DNA of 37,715 nucleotides from Brucella daejeonensis (lineage in GTDB: Bacteria; Pseudomonadota; Alphaproteobacteria; Rhizobiales; Rhizobiaceae). This document shows, in pieces, positions 7,846 through 16,234 of this stretch. Each line of letters starts with the position of its first letter. Position 1 is the first letter of the stretch. The notes under the pieces are model-generated. The model worked only from the letters and a program-made list of their open reading frames with translations, searched no databases and had not been told where the DNA came from. The DNA lies in the NCBI RefSeq assembly GCF_014199265.1, contig NZ_JACIJG010000029.1, forward strand, positions 1 through 37,715. The letters are read 5' to 3'. A program made the translations under genes and the position numbers.

Positions 7846-9207
7846 ATGGGGGGCTCCGGCGTTATCGACACATTTCTAGGAACCTTCACCCGCTATATCG
7901 ACAGCGGGTTCGGTCTGCTCGGCGGCGAGGTGGCGTTTGTGGCCACCACGCTGATCGTCATCGACGTGACGCTGGCCGCTCTCTTCTGGAGCTGGGGCGC
8001 TGACGACGACATCATCGCGCGTCTGGTGAAGAAGACCTTGTTTGTCGGGGTGTTCGCCTACCTGATTTCCAACTGGAACAACCTCGCCAAGATTGTCTTC
8101 GACAGCTTCGCCGGCCTCGGACTGAAAGCCTCCGGCACCGGCTTCACTGCGCAGGATCTGCTCCGTCCGGGCAAGGTCGCACAGACCGGCCTCGATGCCG
8201 CGCGTCCCTTGCTCGACGCGATATCACCCCTGATGGGCTGGATCGCGGTTTTCGAGAACCTGATCCAGATCGTCTGCCTTTTGTTTGCCTGGGCGCTAGT
8301 CATCCTCGCCTTCTTCATTCTGGCGATCCAGCTCTTCGTGACGCTGATCGAGTTCAAGTTGTCGACGCTCGCCGGTTTCGTCCTGATCCCGTTCGGCCTC
8401 TTCGGCAAGACCGCCTTCATGGCCGAGCGCGTGCTTGGCAATGTGATTTCCAGCGGCATCAAGGTCCTGGTCCTCGCTGTCATCGTCGGCATCGGCTCGA
8501 CGCTGTTCAGTCAATTTACGCAAGGCTTCGGCGGCCAGACCCCGAGCATCGACGACGCCATGGCCATCGTTCTTGCGGCGCTCTCGCTCGTCGGCCTTGG
8601 CATCTTCGGTCCCGGTATTGCCTCCGGTCTGGTCAGCGGCGGCCCGCAGCTTGGCGCAGGCGCCGCGGTTGGCACCGGCCTTGCTGTCGGCGGTGCGGCA
8701 CTTGCTGCTGGCGGCGGCGCGGTGCTGGCCGCGAAGGGCGGAGCCGCTCTTCTTTCCGGCGGCGCCGCTGCCGCGCGTGGTGGCGCTGCGGCGGCCGGCG
8801 CGGCATCGTCGGCCTACACATTGGGCTCTATGGGACAGTCGGGCGCGTCCGGCGTCGCGTCCGGCCTCGGAGGCGTAGCACGCGCCGCCGGATCGGTCTC
8901 CGTTTCCCCGTTGCGCCGTGCCGCGTCCCGTGCCTCGGAAAGCATGAAATCCAGCTTCTCCGACGGCGCGCGTGCAGGCGTCAGCGCCACCGGGGGCTCC
9001 TTCTCGTCTGGCGCGGGCACCGACGAATCCGATCCCGCTTCCGCCGCTCCCGTAACCACACCCGATCAGCCGCCGGCATGGGCCCAGCGCTTGAAGCGCG
9101 GCAGCCATGTCGCCCACGGCGTCAGCGCCGCCGCCCATGCTGTTCGCTCGGGCGACAGCCATGGGTCCGGCGCATCCGTCAATCTCTCCGAAAGTGACCG
9201 TTCATGA
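7846..9207 (+). CDS. trbL: TrbL, conjugal transfer inner-membrane channel protein (VirB6-like)
   Basis: 453 aa. TrbL is the polytopic membrane subunit of the mating channel. The first ~260 residues hold about six hydrophobic segments, including FVATTLIVIDVTLAALFW, VCLLFAWALVILAFFILAIQLF and IKVLVLAVIVGIGSTLFSQF. From about 265 on it is an Ala/Gly/Ser-rich hydrophilic tail (GGAALAAGGGAVLAAKGGAA), as is usual in TrbL. It begins three bases after trbK and overlaps trbF as ATGA. Confidence 0.95.
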   Translation: MGGSGVIDTFLGTFTRYIDSGFGLLGGEVAFVATTLIVIDVTLAALFWSWGADDDIIARLVKKTLFVGVFAYLISNWNNLAKIVFDSFAGLGLKASGTGFTAQDLLRPGKVAQTGLDAARPLLDAISPLMGWIAVFENLIQIVCLLFAWALVILAFFILAIQLFVTLIEFKLSTLAGFVLIPFGLFGKTAFMAERVLGNVISSGIKVLVLAVIVGIGSTLFSQFTQGFGGQTPSIDDAMAIVLAALSLVGLGIFGPGIASGLVSGGPQLGAGAAVGTGLAVGGAALAAGGGAVLAAKGGAALLSGGAAAARGGAAAAGAASSAYTLGSMGQSGASGVASGLGGVARAAGSVSVSPLRRAASRASESMKSSFSDGARAGVSATGGSFSSGAGTDESDPASAAPVTTPDQPPAWAQRLKRGSHVAHGVSAAAHAVRSGDSHGSGASVNLSESDRS

Positions 9208-9893
9208 ATCTCTTCAAACGACCGGCCGTGCATTACGGCAAGACACCTGAACCGGAAACACTTTACCAGAAGGCCGCACAAGTCTGGGACGAACGTCTTG
9301 GGTCAGCGCGCGTGCAGGCGAGGAACTGGCGCTACATGGCGTTCGGTTCGCTGATCCTGTCGACGGGCTTCGCCTCCGCATTGGTCTATCAGTCCGCGCG
9401 TGGGACAGTGGTTCCCTGGGTGGTTCAGGTAGACAATCTGGGTCAAGCCCAGACCGTCGCCCCGGCCACGGCGGACTATCGTCCGACCGATCCACAGGTG
9501 GCCTGGCATCTCGCACGCTTCATCGAGCAGACCAGAAGCATTCCCGCCGATCCGATCATCGTCCGGCAGAACTGGCTCAGGGCCTATGAGTGGACGACCG
9601 ATCGGGGCGCGGCTGCGCTCAACGATTATGCCCGCGCCAACGATCCCTTCACGAAGGTCGGCAAGCAGCAGATCGCCGTCGAGGTTTCCAGCGTCATCCG
9701 CGCTTCTCCGGACAGCTTCCGCGTCGCGTGGACGGAACGGCATTTCGAGAATGGCCAGCTCGGCGCGACCGAGCGATGGACTGCGATCCTGACCATCGTC
9801 ATCCAGCCTCCGCGCGATGCCGAGCGGCTGAAGGTCAATCCGCTCGGAATTTACATCAACGCCGTCAACTGGTCGCGGGAGATGAGCCAATGA
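9204..9893 (+). CDS. trbF: TrbF, conjugal transfer protein (VirB8-like)
   Basis: 229 aa. TrbF is a bitopic inner-membrane assembly factor of the type IV secretion core. The N-terminal cytoplasmic part (PVHYGKTPEPETLYQKAAQVWDERLGSARVQ) is followed by one membrane segment (YMAFGSLILSTGFASALVY) and a periplasmic VirB8-like domain (WVVQVDNLGQ ... WTERHFENGQLGATERWTAILTIV). Overlaps at both ends (ATGA) indicate coupling with trbL and trbG. Confidence 0.95.
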   Translation: MNLFKRPAVHYGKTPEPETLYQKAAQVWDERLGSARVQARNWRYMAFGSLILSTGFASALVYQSARGTVVPWVVQVDNLGQAQTVAPATADYRPTDPQVAWHLARFIEQTRSIPADPIIVRQNWLRAYEWTTDRGAAALNDYARANDPFTKVGKQQIAVEVSSVIRASPDSFRVAWTERHFENGQLGATERWTAILTIVIQPPRDAERLKVNPLGIYINAVNWSREMSQ

Positions 9894-10873
9894 AATCGGC
9901 TTTCCGTAACCCCGCCATTCCGGTTTTCCGTAAATCCGTAATTCCGGTTCTGCTGCTTTCCGCCACCGCGTTGGCTGGTTGTGCCACGCCGCAAAAGCCG
10001 CCGGAGATCAGCTACGATCGGGATGTTCCGGCTTTGCCGGCCGTTCCCGTATCGGTGACGGACGATCGGCCCCGTCCGATCCACATCCCTCCGGCCTGGA
10101 CGCCGGCAAAGGGCGGCACGGCGGCCAGCACACCAGTCGCCCGCGTCGAGAACGCCAACGCTGCCGCTCGCGTGCAGCCGCGCCGGGAGGGGTACTTCAA
10201 TGCGATCCAGATTTACCCCTGGTCCGAAGGAGCGCTCTATCAGGTCTACGCAGCTCCCGGGCAGATCACCGATATCGCGTTGGAACCCGGAGAGTCGCTG
10301 ACCGGCGCCGGGCCGATTGCGGCCGGCGATACCGCCCGCTGGATTATCGGCGACACCGAGAGCGGCAGCGGCACGACCCGGCGCGTCCATATCCTCGTGA
10401 AGCCGTCACGGCCGGACATCACGACCAATCTCGTCGTGACCACGGACCGGCGCGTTTACATGATCGAGCTGCGTTCCGGCGCGAAACCCTATATGCCCTC
10501 CGTCGCATGGTCCTATCCGCGGCCGCGCGCCGGACAAAGCCAGAGCATCCCGGCGACGCCGGTCATCCCGGCCGTCGCGGCGCGCAACTACCGCTACGGT
10601 TTGACCGGCGGCAACCCGCCCTGGAAACCCGTCTCCGTCTATGACGACGGCCGCAGGGTTTACGTCGAATTTCCGCGCGGAATCGTTCAGGGCGAAATGC
10701 CGCCGATCTTCGTCATCGGTCCGGACGGCGAAGCGCAACTAGTCAACAGCCGAATTCACCAACACATCCTGATCGTCGATCGCCTGTTCGGCGCGGCCGA
10801 GCTTCGCCTTGGCAGCGGCGACAAACAGCAGGCCGTCAGGATCGTCCGCACCGACGGGAGACCCGCTTCATGA
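9890..10873 (+). CDS. trbG: TrbG, conjugal transfer outer-membrane-core lipoprotein (VirB9-like)
   Basis: 327 aa from the ATG overlapping the trbF stop. TrbG forms the outer ring of the secretion core with TrbI. A signal peptide ends in a lipobox (LSATALAGC), so it should be a lipoprotein. The VirB9 domain is recognisable in EGALYQVYAAPGQITDIALEPGE, DTARWIIGDTESGSG and VYMIELRSG, with the C-terminal FVIGPDGEAQLVNSR and VDRLFGAAELRLG. The stop overlaps trbI (ATGA). Confidence 0.95.
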   Translation: MKSAFRNPAIPVFRKSVIPVLLLSATALAGCATPQKPPEISYDRDVPALPAVPVSVTDDRPRPIHIPPAWTPAKGGTAASTPVARVENANAAARVQPRREGYFNAIQIYPWSEGALYQVYAAPGQITDIALEPGESLTGAGPIAAGDTARWIIGDTESGSGTTRRVHILVKPSRPDITTNLVVTTDRRVYMIELRSGAKPYMPSVAWSYPRPRAGQSQSIPATPVIPAVAARNYRYGLTGGNPPWKPVSVYDDGRRVYVEFPRGIVQGEMPPIFVIGPDGEAQLVNSRIHQHILIVDRLFGAAELRLGSGDKQQAVRIVRTDGRPAS

Positions 10874-12024
10874 GCGAGAACAATACCAACACAGCTCCCA
10901 TGCGCCTTCGCGCCGAGGCGCCGCGCGTCACCCGCCTTTCGCGCAAGGTGCTGGCTAGCGTCACAGCCGTCGGCCTCGTCGGGATCGGCGGCGCGCTGAT
11001 CTACGCTCTCCAGACCCGCGATGGAGGCCAGGGCGGAGAGGAGCTCTATTCGACCAACAACCGACAGACCGCAGACGGTCTTGCCGGTCTGCCGCGCGAC
11101 TACACCGGACCTGTCCTCGGCCCGCCACTGCCCGGCGATCTCGGGCGGCCGATCCTTGACGCCCAGAACAGGGGACAGCCCGTCGTTCCACCGACGATAA
11201 CGACGCCCACCGTCGATGAGGCGGAGCAGCGCCGCCGGGCCGAGGAAGAAGCTGCGCGCACCAGCCGCGTTTTCTTTCAGACCCAACCTGGCTCGACAGC
11301 GACGACACCCGGTAGCTCGACGACGCCGAACGTTCCCGGCTTTGATCTCGCCGGCCTTGCCGATCAATCCGGTCAGCAGACCGCTCAGGATCGCCAGCTT
11401 GCATTCCTCAATGCGCCTGTCGATCGCCGCACCACATCCTCGGATCGGGTCATGGCTCCGGCTTCCCCATTCATCCTTCAGGCCGGGGCGGTGATCCCAG
11501 CGGCGCTCATCACCGGTATCCGTTCCGATCTGCCCGGCCAGATCACGGCACAGGTGACGGAAAACATCTATGACAGTCCGACCGGCCGCATTTTGCTCGT
11601 GCCGCAAGGCACCCGGCTTATCGGCCAGTACGACAGCAACGTGCAGTTTGGTCAGAGGCGGGCGCTCCTGGTCTGGAACCGGCTGATATTCCCCAACGGC
11701 CGTTCCATTGTGCTCGAACGCCAGCCGGGCGCCGACACGCAAGGCTATGCCGGTCTTGAGGATGGAGTCGATTATCACTGGTGGGATCTCGCCAAGGCCG
11801 CCGGTCTATCCACGCTGCTCGCCGTCGGCACGGAGCTGGCGGTCAGCGACGAGGACCGCCTGGTCCGCGCCATTCGTGATGGAGTCCAGGACACCATCAA
11901 CGACGCTGGCCAACAGATCGTCCGGCGTCAGTTGCAGGTCGCTCCGACGCTGACAATTCGGCCAGGCTTCCCCGTCCGCGTCATTGTGACCCGCGACCTT
12001 GTCCTCGAACCCTATAGAGGTTGA
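10870..12024 (+). CDS. trbI: TrbI, conjugal transfer core protein (VirB10-like)
   Basis: 384 aa. TrbI spans the envelope and links inner and outer parts of the channel. The cytoplasmic N-terminus (PRVTRLSRKVLASVTAVGLVGIGGALIYAL) contains the single membrane segment. It is followed by a Pro/Thr-rich linker and a VirB10 beta-barrel domain from about residue 190 (LQAGAVIPAALITGIRSDLPGQITAQVTENIYDS, VPQGTRLIGQYDSNVQFGQRRALLVWNRLIFPNG). C-terminal PGFPVRVIVTRDLVLEPY is typical. Intact. Confidence 0.96.
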   Translation: MSENNTNTAPMRLRAEAPRVTRLSRKVLASVTAVGLVGIGGALIYALQTRDGGQGGEELYSTNNRQTADGLAGLPRDYTGPVLGPPLPGDLGRPILDAQNRGQPVVPPTITTPTVDEAEQRRRAEEEAARTSRVFFQTQPGSTATTPGSSTTPNVPGFDLAGLADQSGQQTAQDRQLAFLNAPVDRRTTSSDRVMAPASPFILQAGAVIPAALITGIRSDLPGQITAQVTENIYDSPTGRILLVPQGTRLIGQYDSNVQFGQRRALLVWNRLIFPNGRSIVLERQPGADTQGYAGLEDGVDYHWWDLAKAAGLSTLLAVGTELAVSDEDRLVRAIRDGVQDTINDAGQQIVRRQLQVAPTLTIRPGFPVRVIVTRDLVLEPYRG

Positions 12025-12026
12025 CC

Positions 12027-12287
12027 ATGGCAAAGCTGAAACTTGGGCCAATTGCCGACGACAAGTCCGTCAAGGTTACGGTGGAACTACCGTCCAGCGT
12101 TCACCGCGATCTGGTCACTTATGCCGAGGTGTTGGGTCGTGAGACGGGCCAGCCGGTGTCCGAACCGGCAAAGCTCATCGCTCCCATGATTGAACGGTTC
12201 ATGGCGACCGACCGAGGCTTTGCAAAGGCTCGTCGAGCTCCACAGATGAGTGCGGGTCATGGCCCTGATACAGGCCGCTCAGCGTAA
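12027..12287 (+). CDS. DUF2274 protein, trb-operon tail gene
   Basis: 86 aa from ATG 12027, three bases after trbI; AGAGG precedes it, and a TTG two codons earlier is a less likely start. The sequence KLKLGPIADDKSVKVTVELPSSVHRDLVTYAEVLG then PAKLIAPMIERFMATDRGF is the DUF2274 family regularly found right after trbI in alphaproteobacterial integrative elements. Its short basic N-terminal strand and two helices suggest a ribbon-helix-helix type DNA-binding fold, a possible regulator of transfer; this is inference. Confidence 0.88.
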   Translation: MAKLKLGPIADDKSVKVTVELPSSVHRDLVTYAEVLGRETGQPVSEPAKLIAPMIERFMATDRGFAKARRAPQMSAGHGPDTGRSA

Positions 12288-12296
12288 GACGCCTTG

Positions 12297-13247
12297 TCAT
12301 GCTCCCGAGGTGGGCTTCAGCTCCGAACGAGCGACGGGCTTCTTGATGGGATAGGAAGATCGTGCGGCCGCAAATCTCAGAAACGGCAAGATCGCTGGAT
12401 TGTGCTGCTCTGCAAGCGATACCGCACTGAACTCGACGATATCGGTGTCATCGCCGACAGGAACGAATGCGACGTTCCTGTAGTCCTCGCTGATTGTCGA
12501 TTCCAGCGTCATGAACACGCCGAAACCGCGAGCCACGAGGGTAAGCAGGTCATCCCGCCCGACGTCGTGGACCGAAATGCCAGGAGCTGAACCGCTCTCG
12601 TAGAGCTTCCTCAAAAGCAAAGATTCCATTTCGGCGCCCTTTTCGTTTGTCGGGCTCAAAAAGGTCTCGTCCCGCAGATCGTCCCAAGCAAGGCTTGGCA
12701 GCCTCGCGAGACGATGACTCTTCGGCAACGCTACGACGAGACGTTCATTCCACATCCTTGTCGTCGTGCAGCCATGCAGTGCCGGCGCATCTGCCAGAAA
12801 CGCCACATCAAGACGCCGGCTGAGCAAACGAGTGCCGGCGATTCGCTGCGAGACCTCTTCCACACGGATCTCGACCGACGGATAAGCCGCGCGATAACTT
12901 TCCAGCAGGTCTCCGAGAAAGCCGTTGGCTAAAGACGTGGCCACACCAATTCGCAACTCCCCGATCTCCCCACGATGAGCTTTGCGTGTGTCAAGGATCG
13001 CCTGCTCCATATGCGACGCACCAACCGCAGCCGACTGGAGGAACCGGGCGCCGGCTGGCGTCAATTCGGTGCCTTTGCGGCTGCGAGCGAACAACGCGAT
13101 GCCGATGCGACGCTCCAATAACTGAACCCGTCGACTGATTGTTGATTGCGAGAGATCAAGAGCCTGTGCCGCCGCCCGAAAACTTCCGTGCTCCGCAACA
13201 AGAATGGCATAGGTCAGGTAGCGTAGGTCGAGCGACAGGTCTGGCAT
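12297..13247 (-). CDS. LysR-family regulator at the end of the trb operon
   Basis: 316 aa. Winged-helix domain at residues about 7-65 (YLTYAILVAEHGSFRAAAQALDLSQSTISRRVQLLERRIG) and a substrate-binding domain after about 95 (GELRIGVATSLANGFLGDLLESYR). LysR proteins bind promoter DNA and switch on sensing a small molecule. It converges on the DUF2274 gene with a 9-bp gap. A LysR gene at this place is a regular companion of trb operons in integrative elements, so it probably belongs to the transfer module rather than to the opine genes. The ligand cannot be told. Confidence 0.93.
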   Translation of the reverse strand: MPDLSLDLRYLTYAILVAEHGSFRAAAQALDLSQSTISRRVQLLERRIGIALFARSRKGTELTPAGARFLQSAAVGASHMEQAILDTRKAHRGEIGELRIGVATSLANGFLGDLLESYRAAYPSVEIRVEEVSQRIAGTRLLSRRLDVAFLADAPALHGCTTTRMWNERLVVALPKSHRLARLPSLAWDDLRDETFLSPTNEKGAEMESLLLRKLYESGSAPGISVHDVGRDDLLTLVARGFGVFMTLESTISEDYRNVAFVPVGDDTDIVEFSAVSLAEQHNPAILPFLRFAAARSSYPIKKPVARSELKPTSGA

Positions 13248-13793
13248 GCGTATCGTTCCATGCCATCTTCGCTTTAGGCGGTTTTTGAGGAGATAAAGGA
13301 CGGGTTGTCATGCGTTCCGACAAAAATCTGCAGGGCGCATGTCGTACAAACACATCTCAAGCTTTCGCTGCCCTGATTTGCGGTAAGATCGGCCCGCTGG
13401 TTCAACAAATGCTGCATTCCTCGTCCTCCGTCTAAGTGTCGCCAGTTTCCTTGTCGTCTCTATCCGCTCGATGGCCTGTCGCCCGACCACTTTGGTGTGG
13501 CTTTCTTCACTCTCTCTTGTCTGTCGTTAAACCAAATCCACGTTCCCACGTGCCACGGTTTGCACATTGCGGATCCTTATCTTTGTTTGGTTCTATGGCA
13601 GGCTTAGAAGCGATTTTCTGTGCAAGACAAGCTGATAAAACAGCTCTTATGCCAATGGGTCGGTAATTCGTGAGGAGGTTAACTTCCCTATCCTGCTCGT
13701 CGCTGAGGTCGTCATCGGCCTGCTCAACCATCTGTCGTCTCCCGAATTTCTCGTGCCAGCGCGCGTCAGAGAATTGCTGTTCAATCAACCTTT
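13248..13793. other. Gap between trb-linked LysR gene and DUF3422 gene
   Basis: About 545 bases, more AT-rich than the neighbours. No conserved gene was recognised. A 93-codon open frame on minus (13507-13788, TTG start) begins six bases after the DUF3422 stop. Its N-terminal part (MIEQQFSDARWHEKFGRRQMVEQADDDLSDEQDREV) looks protein-like, but the rest does not, and I do not call it. The boundary between the conjugation module and the catabolic island lies here. Confidence 0.5.
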
Positions 13794-15107
13794 TCAGGTC
13801 CTGCTAGGGTGCTTCGGTGCCGAATGAGTGTGCCGCGTACGATGGCGCACAAACAAAGCGACAGCCAAGATTGCTATCGGGCTGAGAATGCTCATCGCCA
13901 GCTCATCATTCGAGAAATGAAGAGTATGGAACACACCTTTGAAGGTGTATCCTAGCAAGCCGACAACATAGTAGCTGACAGCGGCGATCGAGAGGCCCTC
14001 GACGGTCTGCTGCAGTCGTAACTGCAATTGCGCGCGCTCGCTCATTCTCTCTAGGATATCGCGGTTTTGCTTCTCCATTGCGACGTCGACCTTGGCGCGC
14101 AGCAACTGCGTTGCCCTCGCCAGTTTCCGGGACAAGTTGATTTGCCGCTCTTCTATCGAAAAGCAGGTTTGCAGCGCCGGCGCCATCCGCCTGCTTAGGA
14201 AGGCAGGGAATGTCTCCCGATCGGGCACCGCTTCAAAGCCGATGGCGTTGATCCGGCCAAGCACGATGTTCTGATAGGCACGGCTAGCCCCGAAACGAAA
14301 CAACGACTTCGCCGCCCCTGCCTCTAGCCGAGCGGCGAGCACGACGAGCTTGTCCAGGAGACGTTCGTTGTCTTCCAAGGTGAGAGCGCCTGTCATTTCC
14401 TGGGTTGCCTCAACCAACGCGTTTTCGATCTCCCGGATGGAGGGCTCCAATCGTTGAGCTTCCGGAAGACACAAAAGTGCCAGCAATCGATAGGTCTCGA
14501 GTTCCAGCAGACGCTGCGCCAGCGCTCCGATGCGCATGGCTGGCACGTCGGTGTTGATAAGCAGAATCTTCACAAACCCGTGGTCATCCGGCCTGAAATC
14601 CGTCGCAACGGTGACCGCTCCCTTTTCAGCGGTCATGACGCACAGGGATTCCTTCGCGAAAGTCACGTCCAGGTCGGGCGCGGAGGATGCTTCGACAACA
14701 TGCAGATCGACGGCGACCAAATGCGGGCCGGGCTGAGGGAGCGCGTACATTTCGAGGGCCATCGAAGCGGCCGCAAGCGAAAAGACCTCTGGCCCAGGGT
14801 CTTTGTAGTACCAGCAGTATGTCGTGAATTCGTTGTGCCGTTCCCAGCGCAGATGAACGTTCTCGAATGACACGCGATGATGCTGAGCGCGGGAAGGAAC
14901 GGGCGCGTGACCCTTTTCCTCGCACAGGGCGGAAAGCATCCTGCGCTCGGCATCCCTGTCAGGCCCTGCGGATTGAAACGCGAAATGGATCAGACGGGCT
15001 GGCGTTTCGATCGGACGAAACGGGCGCGCGTGGACCTCGCCAAGAACAAATGCGCGGTCGCGGTGAGGCGACAGCGCTTGTGTCGAATTCTCCGGCGAGG
15101 GTGCCAT
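13794..15107 (-). CDS. DUF3422 family membrane-anchored protein
   Basis: 437 aa from ATG 15107 (MAPSPENSTQALSPHRDRAFVLGEVHARPF); the open frame upstream overlaps ocd and is not used. The DUF3422 signature is clear: LGEVHARPFRP, HHRVSFENVHLRWERHNEFTTYCWYY, and RTLLExETYRLLALLCLPEAQ-like text. A coiled-coil section (about residues 300-370, including the RAKVDVAMEKQNRDILERMSERAQLQLRLQQTVEGLS stretch) precedes two C-terminal membrane segments (AAVSYYVVGLLGYTF and SPIAILAVALFV). The molecular function of the family is unknown. It starts 19 bp after the ocd stop on the same strand, so it is likely the last gene of the opine-degradation operon. Confidence 0.88.
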   Translation of the reverse strand: MAPSPENSTQALSPHRDRAFVLGEVHARPFRPIETPARLIHFAFQSAGPDRDAERRMLSALCEEKGHAPVPSRAQHHRVSFENVHLRWERHNEFTTYCWYYKDPGPEVFSLAAASMALEMYALPQPGPHLVAVDLHVVEASSAPDLDVTFAKESLCVMTAEKGAVTVATDFRPDDHGFVKILLINTDVPAMRIGALAQRLLELETYRLLALLCLPEAQRLEPSIREIENALVEATQEMTGALTLEDNERLLDKLVVLAARLEAGAAKSLFRFGASRAYQNIVLGRINAIGFEAVPDRETFPAFLSRRMAPALQTCFSIEERQINLSRKLARATQLLRAKVDVAMEKQNRDILERMSERAQLQLRLQQTVEGLSIAAVSYYVVGLLGYTFKGVFHTLHFSNDELAMSILSPIAILAVALFVRHRTRHTHSAPKHPSRT

Positions 15108-15126
15108 CGTGTGAGCCTTTCGCGGT

Positions 15127-16188
15127 TCAGGATGCAGCGAGCAGGGCTTCTCGCCGAAGCAGCATTCCGAACAGATCCCTCGGCTCGTCCGGATCGGCCA
15201 AAAGATCGAGCGGATTGCTGTGGTTCGATCCCTCAACTCGATCGCGCACGTAGCGGAGCGCCGAAAAGTCCTCGATGGCGAAGCCGACACTGTCGAACAG
15301 CGTGATCTGCTTGTCGCTCCTGCGCCCGCTTTCCAGGCCGGTCATGACATGCCAGAGCTCGATCACCGGGTGATCCGGGTCGAGCTGCTGAATCTCGCCT
15401 TCGATCCTCGTCTGCGGCGGAAACTCCACGAAGATGTCGGAGCGCAGCAGGATGTCGCGGTGCATCTCCGTCTTGCCTGGGCAGTCGCCGCCGACGCCGT
15501 TGATATGCACACCGGGACCGATCATGTTGTCGCTCAGGATCGTGGCGTTGTGCTTGTCTGCTGTCGCCGTGGTGATGATGTCGGCACCTTCGACTGCCTG
15601 TTCAGCAGACGTGCAGGCCTCGATTTGAAACCCGAACCGCTGGAGATTGCGGCTGCAGCGAGCGGTCGCATCCGGGTCGATATCGTAAAGTCTTATCCGG
15701 TCGACGCCGAGCAGCGCCTTGAAGGCCAAAGCCTGGAATTCGCTCTGGGCACCGTTACCGATCAGTGCCATCGTGCGCGCGTCCTTACGGGCGAGATACT
15801 TTGCCGCGATCGCGGAGGTGGCGGCCGTCCGCAACGCTGTCAGGATCGTCATTTCCGAAAGAAGAAGCGGATAACCGCTGTCGACATCGGAGAGCACGCC
15901 AAAGGCGGTCACCGTCTGGCGTCCCGACTTAGTGTTCTTCGGGTGGCCGTTCACATACTTGAAGCCGTAGAACGTGCCGTCGCTTGTCGGCATGAGTTCG
16001 ATCACGCCGTCTCGGGAATGCGAGGCTACCCGAGGAATCTTGTCGAAACTCTCCCACCGCCGGAAATCTTCTTCGATGTAGCCGGCCAGTTGAACAAGGA
16101 AGTTCTCGATGCCGGTGCTGACCACCAGGTCCATCATGTTTTCGACGCTGATGAACGGAACGATGTTGAGATTGGCAATTGCAGGCAT
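15127..16188 (-). CDS. ocd: Ornithine cyclodeaminase
   Basis: 353 aa, the length of Ti-plasmid Ocd enzymes. It converts L-ornithine to L-proline and ammonia using bound NAD+. The OCD/mu-crystallin family is recognisable from FISVENMMDLVVSTGIENFLVQL, MPTSDGTFYGFKYVNGHPKN, LRTAATSAIAAKYLARKD and the Rossmann motif MALIGNGAQSEFQALAFKALLG near residues 140-160, then GADIITTATADK and HINGVGGDCPGKTEMH. It is the last metabolic step of the operon: arginine, released from the opine, becomes ornithine through arginase and then proline here. It lies 46 bp after the opine dehydrogenase-like gene. Confidence 0.94.
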   Translation of the reverse strand: MPAIANLNIVPFISVENMMDLVVSTGIENFLVQLAGYIEEDFRRWESFDKIPRVASHSRDGVIELMPTSDGTFYGFKYVNGHPKNTKSGRQTVTAFGVLSDVDSGYPLLLSEMTILTALRTAATSAIAAKYLARKDARTMALIGNGAQSEFQALAFKALLGVDRIRLYDIDPDATARCSRNLQRFGFQIEACTSAEQAVEGADIITTATADKHNATILSDNMIGPGVHINGVGGDCPGKTEMHRDILLRSDIFVEFPPQTRIEGEIQQLDPDHPVIELWHVMTGLESGRRSDKQITLFDSVGFAIEDFSALRYVRDRVEGSNHSNPLDLLADPDEPRDLFGMLLRREALLAAS

Positions 16189-16234
16189 CTTTTGGCCCCC
16201 TTATTGGTTCGATAGACTGTCGGACGTGTCCGGA

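Noticed and set aside
6279..7889. 536-codon open frame on minus, opposite trbE-trbJ-trbK
   Set aside because: It is antisense to well-identified trb genes, has no family resemblance, and results from high GC codon structure.
13507..13788. 93-codon frame on minus after the DUF3422 gene
   Set aside because: TTG start with poor RBS spacing, unusual composition in its second half and no family; left as unassigned gap.
15220..16215. 331-codon open frame on plus, opposite ocd
   Set aside because: Shadow of the ornithine cyclodeaminase gene.
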